A stretch of 21,508 nucleotides of DNA, taken from NCBI GenBank assembly GCA_900104495.1, contig FMXS01000030.1:1-21508 (forward strand). The letters are read 5' to 3'. This DNA is from Ruminococcaceae bacterium FB2012 (GTDB taxonomy: Bacteria; Bacillota; Clostridia; Oscillospirales; Ruminococcaceae). Below the pieces are notes generated by a model. It ran no database searches. It was given only the letters and a program-made list of their open reading frames with translations, and was not told the origin of the DNA. Positions 1 through 9,700 of the stretch are shown piece after piece (the first letter of the stretch is position 1; each line of letters starts with the position of its first letter). The position numbers and the translations under genes are program-made.

Positions 1-3
1 TGC

Positions 4-96
4 TTATCCTTTGATAAACAGATATAATGCACACATTCCGAAACCTGCTGCTGTTACTGCCGCGATTCCTGCTATTGCTACTCCTGCTGAGATCAT
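4..96 (-). CDS. 30-residue hydrophobic membrane peptide
   Basis: This is a very short protein made almost entirely of Ala, Gly, Ile, Val and Leu, with a Lys-Gly end. It reads as a single membrane-spanning helix. I chose the ATG at 96 because a strong AAGGAGG lies about 8 bases upstream of it on the minus strand. A longer in-frame reading from 249 exists, but its ATG has no Shine-Dalgarno and the added residues look non-coding. Peptides of this kind can be small membrane modulators, signalling peptides or type I toxin-like products; nothing here decides between them. I do not recognise the family. It stands alone on its strand, with the window edge 3 bases beyond its stop. Confidence 0.55.
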   Translation of the reverse strand: MISAGVAIAGIAAVTAAGFGMCALYLFIKG

Positions 97-273
97 TGAT
101 TTTTCCTCCTTCTGGTTTGTGTCGTTTTTGTTTGTTTCCCTTGCTGTGATTACATAATACCACGCATCCGAGCCCTTTTCAATAAGCAGATAAGTGTCGT
201 AATGTTGGTTATTCAACAGAAATACGTCACGGCGTCGCATAAACAACACGGCAGAGAAAAACTGTCGCAGAAT

Positions 274-302
274 TATTTTGAAAAAACCTGTTTTTCTGTC
301 AA
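274..302 (-). promoter_or_regulatory. possible promoter for the 30-residue peptide
   Basis: A minus-strand TTGACA lies at 297-302. The best -10 candidates are AAAATA with a 17-base spacer or AATAAT with a 19-base spacer. The -35 is perfect but the -10 is weak. It overlaps the first plus-strand promoter repeat, so the region may be divergent. The leader to the ATG at 96 would be about 175 bases. Confidence 0.3.
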
Positions 303-350
303 GATGTTGTCAAAGTCGGTATGATATACTGTGATCAAAGAAAAGGAAAC
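296..350 (+). promoter_or_regulatory. promoter repeat unit, copy 1
   Basis: This is the first of two 55-base units that align without gaps and differ at about eight positions. The core, GTATGATATACTG, contains an extended -10 (TGATATACT, 322-330) and a short dyad, GTAT-GAT-ATAC. The unit is followed by a GATCAAAGAAAAGGAAA tract. No open reading frame with a ribosome-binding site starts between copy 1 and copy 2. Confidence 0.5.
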
Positions 351-366
351 CCCCGAAAACACGGGG
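351..366. terminator. short hairpin, possible minus-strand terminator
   Basis: CCCCG at 351-355 pairs with CGGGG at 362-366 around a six-base loop. Read on the minus strand it is followed by a T-rich stretch (GTTTCCTTTTCTTT). It could end transcription of the SUKH-like gene, whose stop codon is at 526. The stem is only five base pairs. Confidence 0.3.
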
Positions 367-401
367 CTGAACAAAAAAAAACTTCTGAAAGACCCGGAGA
401 T

Positions 402-456
402 CTGTAAAGAAGTTGTTAAGATCAGTATGATATACTGAGATCAAAGAAAAGGAAAA
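402..456 (+). promoter_or_regulatory. promoter repeat unit, copy 2
   Basis: This is the second copy of the 55-base unit, 106 bases downstream of the first, with the same extended -10 (TGATATACT, 428-436). A clear AAAGGAG at about 467-473 and an ATG at 482 follow, so this copy is placed like a real gene promoter. The reading frame it leads into runs head-on into the 3' end of the minus-strand SUKH-like gene. Confidence 0.5.
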
Positions 457-481
457 CCCGAGACCGAAAGGAGAAACAACA

Positions 482-525
482 ATGAAAAACACAAAAACAA
501 ACATTAATACTTATTCCGTTCTTTA
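482..525 (+). pseudogene. orphan gene start (promoter, RBS and about 14 codons)
   Basis: An ATG with a well-spaced AAAGGAG opens a Lys/Thr/Asn-rich start (MKNTKTN...). After about 14 codons the frame runs into the antisense of the minus-strand gene ending at 526. There it becomes a typical antisense shadow, stopping at 664. The simplest reading is that the original downstream gene was lost and another gene was joined here by recombination. A real short peptide of up to 60 residues cannot be excluded. No homology is recognised. Confidence 0.35.
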
Positions 526-1077
526 TTATTTCAAATACAATCCGAGAATCAGCTCTTTTAATGAATCAGCAACCGGCTCACTTTCTGCGCCACCTTCATT
601 ATCAAGATCTTCTATGAATATCCTGCCTGTTCCGACTTCATATAACAGGAATAAACAGGAATAAGAATCATAAATGCCGATAGGCATATACCTGCTCAGA
701 TCGCCGCCGTATGATAACCACTTTTTCGCTCTTGCTATCAATCCGTCAGATCGTAAAAAGAAATCATCAGGCTTCTCGCCTTTGAGCCGGATCGCCGAAA
801 ACAACATAAAGCATTCCGGATGATCTTTATAGTAGCCGAACACACCCGGCTGCCAGTACGCATTGAGATAATCGGCTATATCCTTTGGCATCGGATACCC
901 GACCTCACGCTTAAAAATCTCAAAATCGGAGTGTTCCTGTCTTGCAACAAATATTTCCCCTGCATCAAAGTGACGTATCAATTCGGGATCAATATCCGTA
1001 AATTGCTTCGGAAAGCTGTATATATTTATTCCCTTTTTACGGACTGTATCCGTGTAATGCTTGATCGCTTCTTCCAT
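526..1077 (-). CDS. SUKH-like (SMI1/KNR4/Syd-type) protein, putative immunity protein
   Basis: The protein has 183 residues. Its middle carries a GYPMPKDIADYLNAYW motif, the sort of '(L/M)P.d...y...yW' segment seen in Syd/SUKH proteins. This is followed by an FG-YYKDHPECFMLF strand, a late PIGIYDSYSCLFLL strand, and a GRIFIEDLDNEGG turn. SUKH proteins often serve as immunity proteins to polymorphic toxins, and Syd proteins bind SecY. Neither role is proven here, and no toxin gene is visible beside it. The start at 1077 is set by AGGAG six bases upstream. It overlaps the 3' end of the YolD-like gene by 41 bases, so the two are probably translationally coupled. The superfamily is moderately secure and the function is not. 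Confidence 0.6.
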   Translation of the reverse strand: MEEAIKHYTDTVRKKGINIYSFPKQFTDIDPELIRHFDAGEIFVARQEHSDFEIFKREVGYPMPKDIADYLNAYWQPGVFGYYKDHPECFMLFSAIRLKGEKPDDFFLRSDGLIARAKKWLSYGGDLSRYMPIGIYDSYSCLFLLYEVGTGRIFIEDLDNEGGAESEPVADSLKELILGLYLK

Positions 1078-1522
1078 CGCATTCTCCTAAATCTGCATCC
1101 ACATTCATTAAAATGCCTTCGGCAGTCACATACCTTCCCAGCTGCATAAACGCTTCGCTGTCGGGGTCATCGCAGGGGAAGTAGTATGTGACCCGCACTG
1201 TGATGCTTTTCGCTTTTGCCGCACGGCTGTCCGTTATCAGCTCGGCAAGTTCAGCAATCTTCCTGTTCAGCTCCTCGCAGTCGGACTCGCACAGCTCACG
1301 GCGCTTTGTGTACTTGATCTCCTTCGATGCAACGGCCTCGCTGAAACCTTTGAGGGCATCAAAAGGACTGAATATCTTAGCTCGTTTCCCGACATTCATT
1401 GTCGGGTGCTTCATATAAAATGTATCAAACTTTTCGTGCCGGGGACGACCCTGCGCTGCTATCTTCGCATACCTAAAGCCCGGCGGCATCTGCATCTGCC
1501 CGATGTCTGTGTAGTATCTCAT
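1037..1522 (-). CDS. YolD-like small protein (Y-family polymerase partner family)
   Basis: The protein has 161 residues. It carries the family signature HPTMNVGKRAKIFSPFDALKGF near residues 39-60, then a helical E/L-rich segment and a VTYYFPCDDP strand. In Firmicutes this family is normally encoded directly downstream of a Y-family (UmuC/DinB-type) DNA polymerase. Here its ATG overlaps the stop codon of exactly such a polymerase, of which only the last 27 codons survive (1522-1605). An AGGAGG-like site lies about 12 bases upstream. Without the polymerase and its promoter the gene may be silent or have lost its role. The last 15 or so residues lie inside the overlap with the SUKH-like gene and match nothing I know. 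Confidence 0.65.
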   Translation of the reverse strand: MRYYTDIGQMQMPPGFRYAKIAAQGRPRHEKFDTFYMKHPTMNVGKRAKIFSPFDALKGFSEAVASKEIKYTKRRELCESDCEELNRKIAELAELITDSRAAKAKSITVRVTYYFPCDDPDSEAFMQLGRYVTAEGILMNVDADLGECDGRSDQALHGYSP

Positions 1523-1605
1523 TATGCTCTGTGTCCTCCGATCTGTTTGTTGCGTTCAAGCGTCGTTGCGCCTTGAAGCAGATTTATCCCCTTGAAAACC
1601 GCATC
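1522..1605 (-). pseudogene. 3' remnant of a Y-family DNA polymerase (UmuC/DinB type)
   Basis: Read on the minus strand, this stretch encodes a 27-residue tail starting DAVFKGINLL, continuing QGATTLERNKQIGGHRA, and ending in TAA. This is the typical C-terminus of Firmicute Y-family translesion polymerases. The TAA overlaps the ATG of the YolD-like gene (TAATG), the normal arrangement for this pair. Immediately upstream the frame hits a TGA within two codons, and the DNA reads instead as an internal piece of a response regulator in another frame. The polymerase gene has therefore been lost except for this tail. Recognition rests on remembered C-terminal motifs, not on a search. Confidence 0.7.
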
Positions 1606-1877
1606 ACGTCAGGAGCATCGTAAGGCTTAGTAATAAAATCCGCAGCACCGAGCCGGAGGCTTTCAACCTCTGCGCCCTTTTCAGCGGTCAGAACTATGAC
1701 CGGGATCCGCCTCAGCTCTATATCGGAGTGAAGGATCTTCAGCAGGCTGCTGCCGTCAAGCTCCGGCATATGCAAGTCGAGAATGACAAGTGAAAGCTTC
1801 AGCTTTTCCCGCCTGATGATCTCCAGCGCAAGTGCGCCGTTCTCGGCAAATTTGATCTCATAAAGGTCACTGAGCAT
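1584..1877 (-). pseudogene. response-regulator receiver domain fragment
   Basis: A clear receiver-domain core is present. It includes SLVILDLHMPELDG with the phospho-acceptor Asp, an IPVIVLTAE strand with the conserved Thr, and GAADFITKPYD with the conserved Lys. Missing are the N-terminal acidic pair and first strand, since the reading frame begins in helix 1, and the last helix. The right end breaks off in the polymerase remnant. Translation upstream of the ATG at 1877 does not look like a receiver domain, and no ribosome-binding site precedes it. The fragment is thus truncated at both ends and should not fold or signal. The source was probably a multidomain signalling protein, because 'SLRLGAADFITKPYD' is typical of those in Clostridia. 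Confidence 0.75.
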
Positions 1878-1925
1878 AGCGCCGATAGAAGTCTGTCCAA
1901 AAGAACGATCGGCTTGAACAAAATG

Positions 1926-1957
1926 CCGGCAGGGAGAGCGGATCTCCCTGCCGGTTT
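1926..1957. terminator. perfect 12-bp hairpin terminator
   Basis: CCGGCAGGGAGA (1926-1937) pairs perfectly with TCTCCCTGCCGG (1943-1954) around a 5-base loop. On the plus strand it is followed by TTTTTCTTTT. On the minus strand it is followed by the weaker CATTTTGTT. Its position 56 bases past the MATE stop codon suggests it ends the minus-strand NRPS-MATE operon and may act in both directions. Confidence 0.75.
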
Positions 1958-2012
1958 TTCTTTTCTATCGTTTCAGGTCACTTTAAGCATATCCGTGAAC
2001 AACAGGTTAGGG

Positions 2013-3776
2013 TCAGGATGAAAGCGCTCCCCTGTTCCCGAGATGTATGCGTGTTGAATTCAGGCCAAGCACCTTGTCATATTCGATCAGGGATGAAATG
2101 CTGTTGAGAACGGAAATGTTGTCGCATTTGTATTTGAGCTCCTTGTCGATAACAGTCGGGTTCCAGGTCGTTCCCGAATCCTTTATGTTGATGACGATAT
2201 CATCTTCTTTCAGATGAACTGAAAGGTCGATGATACATTTCTTTCCTTCGTTTGCGGTTATTATCCCAACAAGCATCTCCTCAACTGCAAGAGCGGTGCG
2301 CATATCGCAGTCGGGCCTTTTTCCGGCGATCCATTCGCCTGCTTTCCGGGATATTTCGACTGCCTTTTCGATATCAGCTTCGGCAGAGGCTTCAAACCTC
2401 GATGAATTCTCAGCCGACGGGAGCAGGAAGCTCGCCGTTGCGGGTCTTTCTTTTCGCTTTATCACCGCCATAGTGACAAATACAAACACAGTGGTAAGAG
2501 CCTCGGCAAGTATCGCGCCTAGCCATACGCCATCCATTTCCAATGGAGCCGAGAAAAGCCAGATCAGCGAAATCGGCATAACAAGTCCCTGGAGCAGCGT
2601 AGTTACCGCCGAGAGCTTTTGCCTTTCGATTGCCTGAAGATAGTTGCCCATAAGGAAATTCAGCCCGACAAAGGGATAGCATATCATAAACAGCCGTATG
2701 GCCGATTTCATATACTGTGCGGAATCGGGATCTCTTACGCCGTACATTACAGTGAGCAGGCCGGGGAATACGGTGAAAAGCGCAACAAGCGCCAGCGAAC
2801 CGCCGATTATTACTGCTAGCGCCTTTTTGAGCACATACCGCACTCTGTCGCTGTCACCCTCGTGGTAATACACCGAGGCTATCGGCGCAAGCGTCTGCGA
2901 GGTGCCGATGAAAACAATATATCCGAGGAAAATGCTGTTTCTGTACATACTGTATGCCTGGAGCCCAAGCTGACCGCATCTTACCGTGATGATCGTATTT
3001 ATCACCTGCGCCGAAACTGTAAGATACAGCTGAGTCGAGGCGACCGGGAAGCCCTTTATGCAGATAGACCGGAAAACAGCGAAAAAAGCCTTTATCCCGT
3101 TGACGAATGGTGAAATAAATCTAAGCTGCCTTTTTTTGGTAAACATATATCTGGTTATTGATGCTGCACCGCCGATATAGCCGATGAGCGTAGCAAGAGC
3201 AGCGCCCTTTATCCCCATTCCGAACCCCTTCATCAGCACTATGTCCATACACAGGTTTATAACATTAGACACCAGCACCGATATAAACGGCAGCCTCGGG
3301 CTCCCGTCTGAGCGTGCAAAATATGACATACTCATAATATAGCACAGAAGCGGGACTCCCAGAACGAGGATGCTGCAATAGTCTCTGCAGTCTCCCCTGA
3401 GTTCCTCGTCAACACAGAGGAAGCGCGAGAGCGGATTTAAAAACACAGTGCCCAGCAGAGCGATCATCAGACCGAAGACTATCAGCGAGAACATTGCAGT
3501 CGAAAACAGGGTATCAGCCTTTTTACGGTCGTGATCTGCCTGAGCGTTTGACGACAGGAGTGAGCCGCCGAGCCCCAGCATCCAATACACCAGATTCACA
3601 AATGTTACTATGGGAAAACAAAGCTGGGTGGCAGGCATCTTCTCGATCCCCAGAAAGCTGCTGACCAGCAGGGAATCAACGAAAAGCGCCATATTGTTTG
3701 CCAGGGTCATAAACAGTGTGGGAAGGAAGAACTCCTTGAATTTATGCGATATGAGCCTGTATTTCAGATCAGTCAT
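2013..3776 (-). CDS. MATE-family exporter with C-terminal ATPase-like domain
   Basis: The protein has 587 residues. Residues 1 to about 450 form a multi-helix MATE (MOP superfamily) antiporter with the usual two-half layout, and would sit in the cytoplasmic membrane. Residues 459-587 form a soluble domain resembling the GHKL ATPase fold of RsbW/SpoIIAB-type proteins. Its parts are an acidic helix with Glu499-Glu500, a DSGTTWNP turn (Asp533, the G1-box position), and a final LGLNSTRIHL strand. The N-box Asn appears to be Gly504, so ATP binding may be weak or lost. The start overlaps the NRPS stop codon by 8 bases (ATGACTGA) and has only a weak purine run upstream, so translation is probably coupled to the NRPS. 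By position it is the likely exporter of the NRPS product. MATE proteins with such tails occur in gut Firmicutes, but the tail's role is unknown to me. Confidence 0.85.
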   Translation of the reverse strand: MTDLKYRLISHKFKEFFLPTLFMTLANNMALFVDSLLVSSFLGIEKMPATQLCFPIVTFVNLVYWMLGLGGSLLSSNAQADHDRKKADTLFSTAMFSLIVFGLMIALLGTVFLNPLSRFLCVDEELRGDCRDYCSILVLGVPLLCYIMSMSYFARSDGSPRLPFISVLVSNVINLCMDIVLMKGFGMGIKGAALATLIGYIGGAASITRYMFTKKRQLRFISPFVNGIKAFFAVFRSICIKGFPVASTQLYLTVSAQVINTIITVRCGQLGLQAYSMYRNSIFLGYIVFIGTSQTLAPIASVYYHEGDSDRVRYVLKKALAVIIGGSLALVALFTVFPGLLTVMYGVRDPDSAQYMKSAIRLFMICYPFVGLNFLMGNYLQAIERQKLSAVTTLLQGLVMPISLIWLFSAPLEMDGVWLGAILAEALTTVFVFVTMAVIKRKERPATASFLLPSAENSSRFEASAEADIEKAVEISRKAGEWIAGKRPDCDMRTALAVEEMLVGIITANEGKKCIIDLSVHLKEDDIVINIKDSGTTWNPTVIDKELKYKCDNISVLNSISSLIEYDKVLGLNSTRIHLGNRGALSS

Positions 3777-6700
3777 TATTATTCCCCCAGAAATTGAGCC
3801 CTCTCAGGAAATCAATGAACAGTCTGATGTAATCCTCAGAAAGAGCAGGCCAATAGACACCCTCTCCGAAGAGGACCGTTGTGGTATAGGTATTTGACAC
3901 CTCGGGCACAGTTCTGTTATTCGCGGTACCCATGCCGACTGCCGAGATAAGACCGCTTATGCCCTGCTGTTTTTCGGGATCGTGCATAGCCTCTTCAAGC
4001 AGTCTGTCAAAGTTCTGCTGAGTAACGGCATCAATCCTTAAACCGCTGTCGTTTACTGCCTTTACGATATCGCCGTAGTTTATGGTGTGGCTGCTGAAGC
4101 AGTTGAACAGGCAGCAGTCCTCCGGGGTCTGCGCCAGTCTGACGATAGATCTGGCAGTATAATCTATCGGGCTCATTTCAAGCTTCTGCGACATTTTCTC
4201 ATAAGACATCGCATGAAGAGTTATATAGGCTCTCAGGCGGTTGATAAAGCCGTTGGTGCGGAAGTTTATCTGGAAGATGCCGTCCTTGTCTCTTGCCATA
4301 AGATTACCGACACGGATGACCTTAACATCAGCACCCTTTGCGGCACTCTCAAGCACGAGCCTTTCTGCAAGGAATTTTGAACTGAGATACTGGTTGTCAA
4401 GCAGCTGTCCGCCGTAAAGCATCTTTTCGTCGAAGACAAAGCTCTTGTGTCTGCCGTCAAGAAGTATCTCTCCGCAGGTGCTGGTTGTGGAGATATGAAC
4501 AAGCCTTGCTCCGTGTTTCTCGGCAAGAGCCAGGATGTTTGCCACGCCTTCAACGTTGGTGTCATATATATCGCTGCCAGCCGAGAAATGCTTTACAGAA
4601 GCAGCGCAGTTTATAACGGTATCGAGCTTTATGCCGTCAAAAGCTGCGAGGCTCTCCTTGTCAGTAAGCTCTCCGGCCACAGCAAACAGCCGCTTACCGA
4701 TAAGCGAAGTATAGTCCTTTTCAAAATAGTAATACTGCCTCGTGATAAGCCTTTGCAGTCCGCTGACCTTGCCGTCCCTTATCAGGCAGTAAACTGCTGA
4801 ATCGGTATTGTCAAGCAGCTCAGCGAGCACGTGAGAGCCGAGGAATCCCGTAGCTCCTGTAAGCAGAACGCTTCCGAGCTGCCTGTGCTCTCCGCTGATA
4901 TAATTGTCGAAGGTATTTCTCTCAAGGCGCTTGTGTATCCCGGAATAATCATAGTCAGTGATGATGTCGGACTTTCCGGCTTGCTGAACGGTTCCTCCGG
5001 ACACAAATACCGCCAGCTTTGCGGGAGTGGGGTTTTCAAACACATCACGGAATTTAACCGCATAGCCGCCGTTCGAGGCAAGGATAGTAAGCTGAATCGC
5101 CAGGAGCGACGTTCCGCCGATCTCAAAGAAATCGTCATCAATGCCTATCTTGTCAAGGCCGAGAGCCTCTTCAAAAATGCCGCAGAAGAACTCCTCCGTC
5201 TCGTCTCTCGGAGCGGTATAGCTTCTTTCTATGCCCGGCTGGGGGAGGTTCTTTCTGTCAATCTTTCCGTTCGGAGTATAGGGCATAGTTTCCAGCTGCA
5301 TAATAACAGTCGGTACCATATAAGGCGTAAGACGCCTTTTGAGAAATGCTTTGAGCTCCTCGGTGTCTATCTTTCTGTCAGCAGTGATATAAGCGCAGAG
5401 GTGATCTGTAAGGCTGATCTTTCTGATAACAACGGCGACTGCGTTCACGCCCTCGTATTCGAGTATCGACTGCTCGATCTCGCCTATCTCAATGCGCAGA
5501 CCTCTGAGCTTGATCTGTCCGTCGCGCCTTCCGAGCACGATCACATTTCCGTCCGGCAGCTTGTAAGCAAAGTCGCCGCATTTGAAATATGGCAAACCGT
5601 TTATTGTGATATACGCAGCGGCAGTCTTTTCGGGCAGATTGTGGTAGCCCCTTGTAACGCCCCAGCCGCCGACATAATGCTCGCCCACAACACCGTCCGG
5701 CAGCATTTTGCCGTCAATATCACGGATATCGCTGATGACGTTATACAGCGGCCCGCCCACAGACACGATGTTATCCTCACGGACTATCCTTGTGTTGCAC
5801 ATGATAGTGATCTCAGTGGGGCCGTAGATATTGTAGATATCTATATCCGAGATCGGACGCAGCTTGTAATATATATCGGGAATGAAGGGCTCTCCGCCGA
5901 CAGAGCACATTTTGCACTTTGCCAGTTCCTGTGTGAATTCGTCCATAAGAAGATACTGCCTCATTCTTGAAGGAGTGATGCTTCCGAAGGCTTCGGGTTT
6001 TTCCTTCTGCATCAGCTCGATAAGTGCGGGCATATTCTTTGTCTCTTCGTCGTTTGCGAATATCAGCCTTATTCCGTTGGTGAGCGCGCCCATTATATCC
6101 AGCACAGAGATGTCAAAGGAGACCGTCGCAGTCTCAAGAACGCTTTCAGGCTTATCCTCACGGGTATGGAAATAGTTGTTCTGCGGGTCGTTAACAAACA
6201 GGTTTGAAAGGTTCTTGTGCGTTATCTCAACGCCCTTGGGTCTGCCGGTAGAGCCCGAGGTGTAAAGCATATAGCAGATCCGGTCAGGATCAACGGTTAT
6301 CTCCGGCACTGCCTCATCCGTTTCCTTCAGAAGGTCAGACACTGAAACGCCGTTATCATATCCCGGCAGATCGGTGATTATCAGATCGGAGCCCGAATCC
6401 TCTACGACATAAGAAACACGCTCCTTGGGATACTCGATGTCCATAGGGATATAGGCAGCACCGGCCTTGAGGACGCCCACCATCGAGATGATAAGCTCAG
6501 CAGTTCTGGGCATAAGAAGAACTACGCTCCCGCCGTCCTTCACTCCACGCTTTCTCAGGGCATTCGCTATGCGGTTGGCTTTCCTGTCCAGCTGCTCATA
6601 GGTATAGCTTTCCCCGCTGCACACAAGTATCCTGCGATCGGGATATTTCTTTGCCATATTCAAGATGCGCTCATGTATCATAACGGGATCAACCGGCTTG

Positions 6701-9700
6701 AATTCAAAGGGACCGTTTTCCGGAGCAAGCGAGATATCTCTGATGCGCAGGCTTTCAAGGTCGGCTGAAGCACACCAGTCTGCGATAACATCGGCTATGC
6801 AGCGAGTGAATGCTGAAATATAATCCTCTGTATAGAACGAGTCGTTGAACTCGGCGCGGATATAATACTTATCCTCTTCTATGATGTTCAGCATCATTTT
6901 ATAGCGCAGGGAGTCAAAGCGCACTCTGCCTCTCTCATACGATCTTCCGCCCAGGTTTATCTCACTGTAGATTTTTCCGTGATATGTATAGAAGAAGTCG
7001 GGATGGAAGTCAAATTTGCCGGAAAGCTCCGTGAACGGACACGCCTGGTGGCTCATGGTGCTGAGCCATACGTTCCTGGCATATTCAAAAAGCGTCAGTA
7101 TGCTTATCTCTCTGTCGGGGCGCAGAGTCAGAGGCAGCGTCTTTACCAGCAGCGCCGCCGTATTCTTCACAGCAGGCTCTGTCCTTCCGTTGCTGATCGT
7201 TGCAAGAAGCAGCTTGTCATCAGATATGAACTTTGTGAGCACGACCGTAAGTGCCGAGATAAATAGCAGATTCGGGCTTATGCGGTATTTCTCGCAGAGC
7301 ATATTGACTGCTGCTGTATCAACGCTGGATTCTGCCGTTCCGAGGCTTCCACTGTTCTCATCATTGCTGATATTTGGAGTAAGAACCGTGGCAGTGTCGG
7401 CAACGGCGAATTGTTCCTTATAGTATTCCATATCCGCGTCGGCAGCAGCGCTCTTTTCAAGCTCTGCTTCGCGCAGCGCATATTCATAGCCGTCGGTGTC
7501 CTCACGCGAAAGCTCTCTGCCGTCGTAAGCAGCGGCAATATCGTCAAATATGATATTGAGCGAGCTTCCGTCAACAATAAGGTGGTGGAACATACTGAAA
7601 AGCACAGTCTCATCAGGAGTCACAAATATCCTGAATCTGAACAGCAGCTCGTCAGTTATATCAAAGGGCTTTGCAGCCAGTTCCTCTGCCATACTGTCTG
7701 TGAATTCGGGTACGTTTTCGATCGTTACGGTGTCTGCAAAAGCTCTGCTGTCGTTTCTTATCTGGACAGGCGCACCGTCCTTTATGTCAAAGGACACTTT
7801 AAGATAGCTGTGACGGTCTATGACCTTAATTATGGCTGCTTTCAGCTTTTCCGGATCGGTGCTGCCGTCAAATCGTATCACATTGGGCAGGTGATAGCCG
7901 ATTCCCTCCGGGTTAGACATACAATCAAAGTAAATACCCATCTGGCTCGCAGTCATAGGATAAACTGTGCGGACATCCATGCTCTCAGATTTTCTGCTGT
8001 TTTCGGAAATGATGCCGTCGAGCATAGCAGCTATCTCCTTGACGGTCCTGCTGCGGATAAGCGAAGTCACTGGAACGGAAATGCTGAATTTATCATATAT
8101 CTGCGACACAAGGGCTATCATCGAAAGCGAAGTAAGTCCCAGCAGGAAGATGTCGTCGCCGGTGCCGAATCCATATGAGCCGATCTGTTTTGCTATTATG
8201 GTAAACACAGTGTTCTCGGTATTGGTCACGGGGCGTTCGTATTCTCTGGTCTCTCCGGTGTTTACCGAAAGCTCCGCCAGCTTCTTCTGGGATATTTTTC
8301 CGTTGGGAGTATGAGGGAATCCATCTATCTGTGTAAAGAATGTAGGCACCATATATCCCGGGAGCCTGCCGCTGAGATGCTCTCGCAATTCTCCGGCAGT
8401 AACGGCAGCACTGTTCTCGACGGTATAGAAAGCGCAGAGATGCTTCTCTCCGGAGATCTCCTTAACTATCACCTTTGCCTGAGCGACACCGCCGAAGCTG
8501 CATATCACATTTTCTATCTCGCCCGGCTCGATGCGGAGACCTCTCAGCTTTATCATGCTGTCAGATCTGCCCAGCACAAACACCTCGCCCCTGCTGTCAC
8601 GGTATGCAAGGTCGCCTGTATTGCAGTATCTTACTCCGTCAATAACGGGGAATCTCTGCTCGTTGAGCTTTTCGTTTTTGTAATATCCGAGCGCTACTCC
8701 CGCGCCGCTGACATACAGCTCGCCCACGGCATAGCAAGGAAGCTCTCTTCCGTCGATATCGCAGATGCGGTCGCCCACGTTGAGCATAGTGAAGCCTGCC
8801 GAAACAGCGCCGGAGTCCATTCTCTTCTGATGAGAGGCTATAGTGACCTCTGTGGGACCGTAGGAGTTATATATCTCGCAGTCGGAATAACTGCGGATGA
8901 TCCCGAACAGTCTTTCAGGGAAACTCTCGCCGCCTATTATCATCACTCTTATATTTTTCAGCGCTTCGCAGAATTCGGGTATATCCGTATACTGCAGCAG
9001 CCTTGTGGGTGTTGAGCCCATAGCATCAATTCCGTGCTCTGCGATCAGCCCCGCAACGGCAGAAGGATCAAGGACCTCTTCCTCACTGCACAGCACAACA
9101 GGTATACCGTTGAGAATAGTTCCGAAGGTCTCGCGCATGAACACGATAAACGATACGCTGGAAAGGCACAGCATACAGCTGCACATCGTACTGAGCGCAT
9201 AGATCGGAGCATTTTCGGGCTCGGGAGCAATGTAGTTGGTAATGCCCATATTTGAAAGCACTACGCCCTTCGGCTTGCCTGTAGTGCCGGAGGTGTAGAT
9301 GATAAAGCAGGGATCTTCAGGCTTTATATCCGTATTGACAGGGGCATCCTCGCCTTTAAGCAGCTCTGCCGGAGAAACGGTGCAGTCAAAGCCCTCTGCG
9401 ACCTCGGGAACATCGGTTATGATAAGCTTCGCTTCACTGTCAGAAAGGATCTGGTCAATTCTTCCGCGGGGATAATCGGGATCCATAGGGATGAAAACGG
9501 CTCCCGCCTTAACGCAGCCGAATATGCAGGAAACAAGGTTGCTCGTCCTGCGCATAAGTATAAGCACGCGCTCACCCTTGCCTGCTCCGAGTGAAATAAG
9601 CGAATTGGCAACGCGGCGCACACGTTTCTCAAGCTCGGAAAGAGTAAGTGCAGCATCCTTTGCTATAAGAATCTTCCTGTCGGGACAGCTGCCTGCAATA

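Noticed and set aside
97..249. Upstream extension of the 30-residue peptide to 81 residues
   Set aside because: The ATG at 249 lacks a Shine-Dalgarno, while the ATG at 96 has a near-perfect one; the added residues look like untranslated leader.
4831..5970. Long 379-codon plus-strand frame inside the NRPS
   Set aside because: It lies wholly antisense to conserved A2, T2 and reductase coding sequence, has no ribosome-binding site, and its protein looks like reverse-strand translation.
7411..8178. 255-codon plus-strand frame inside the NRPS
   Set aside because: It is antisense to the T1-C2 region, with no start signal and no recognisable domain.
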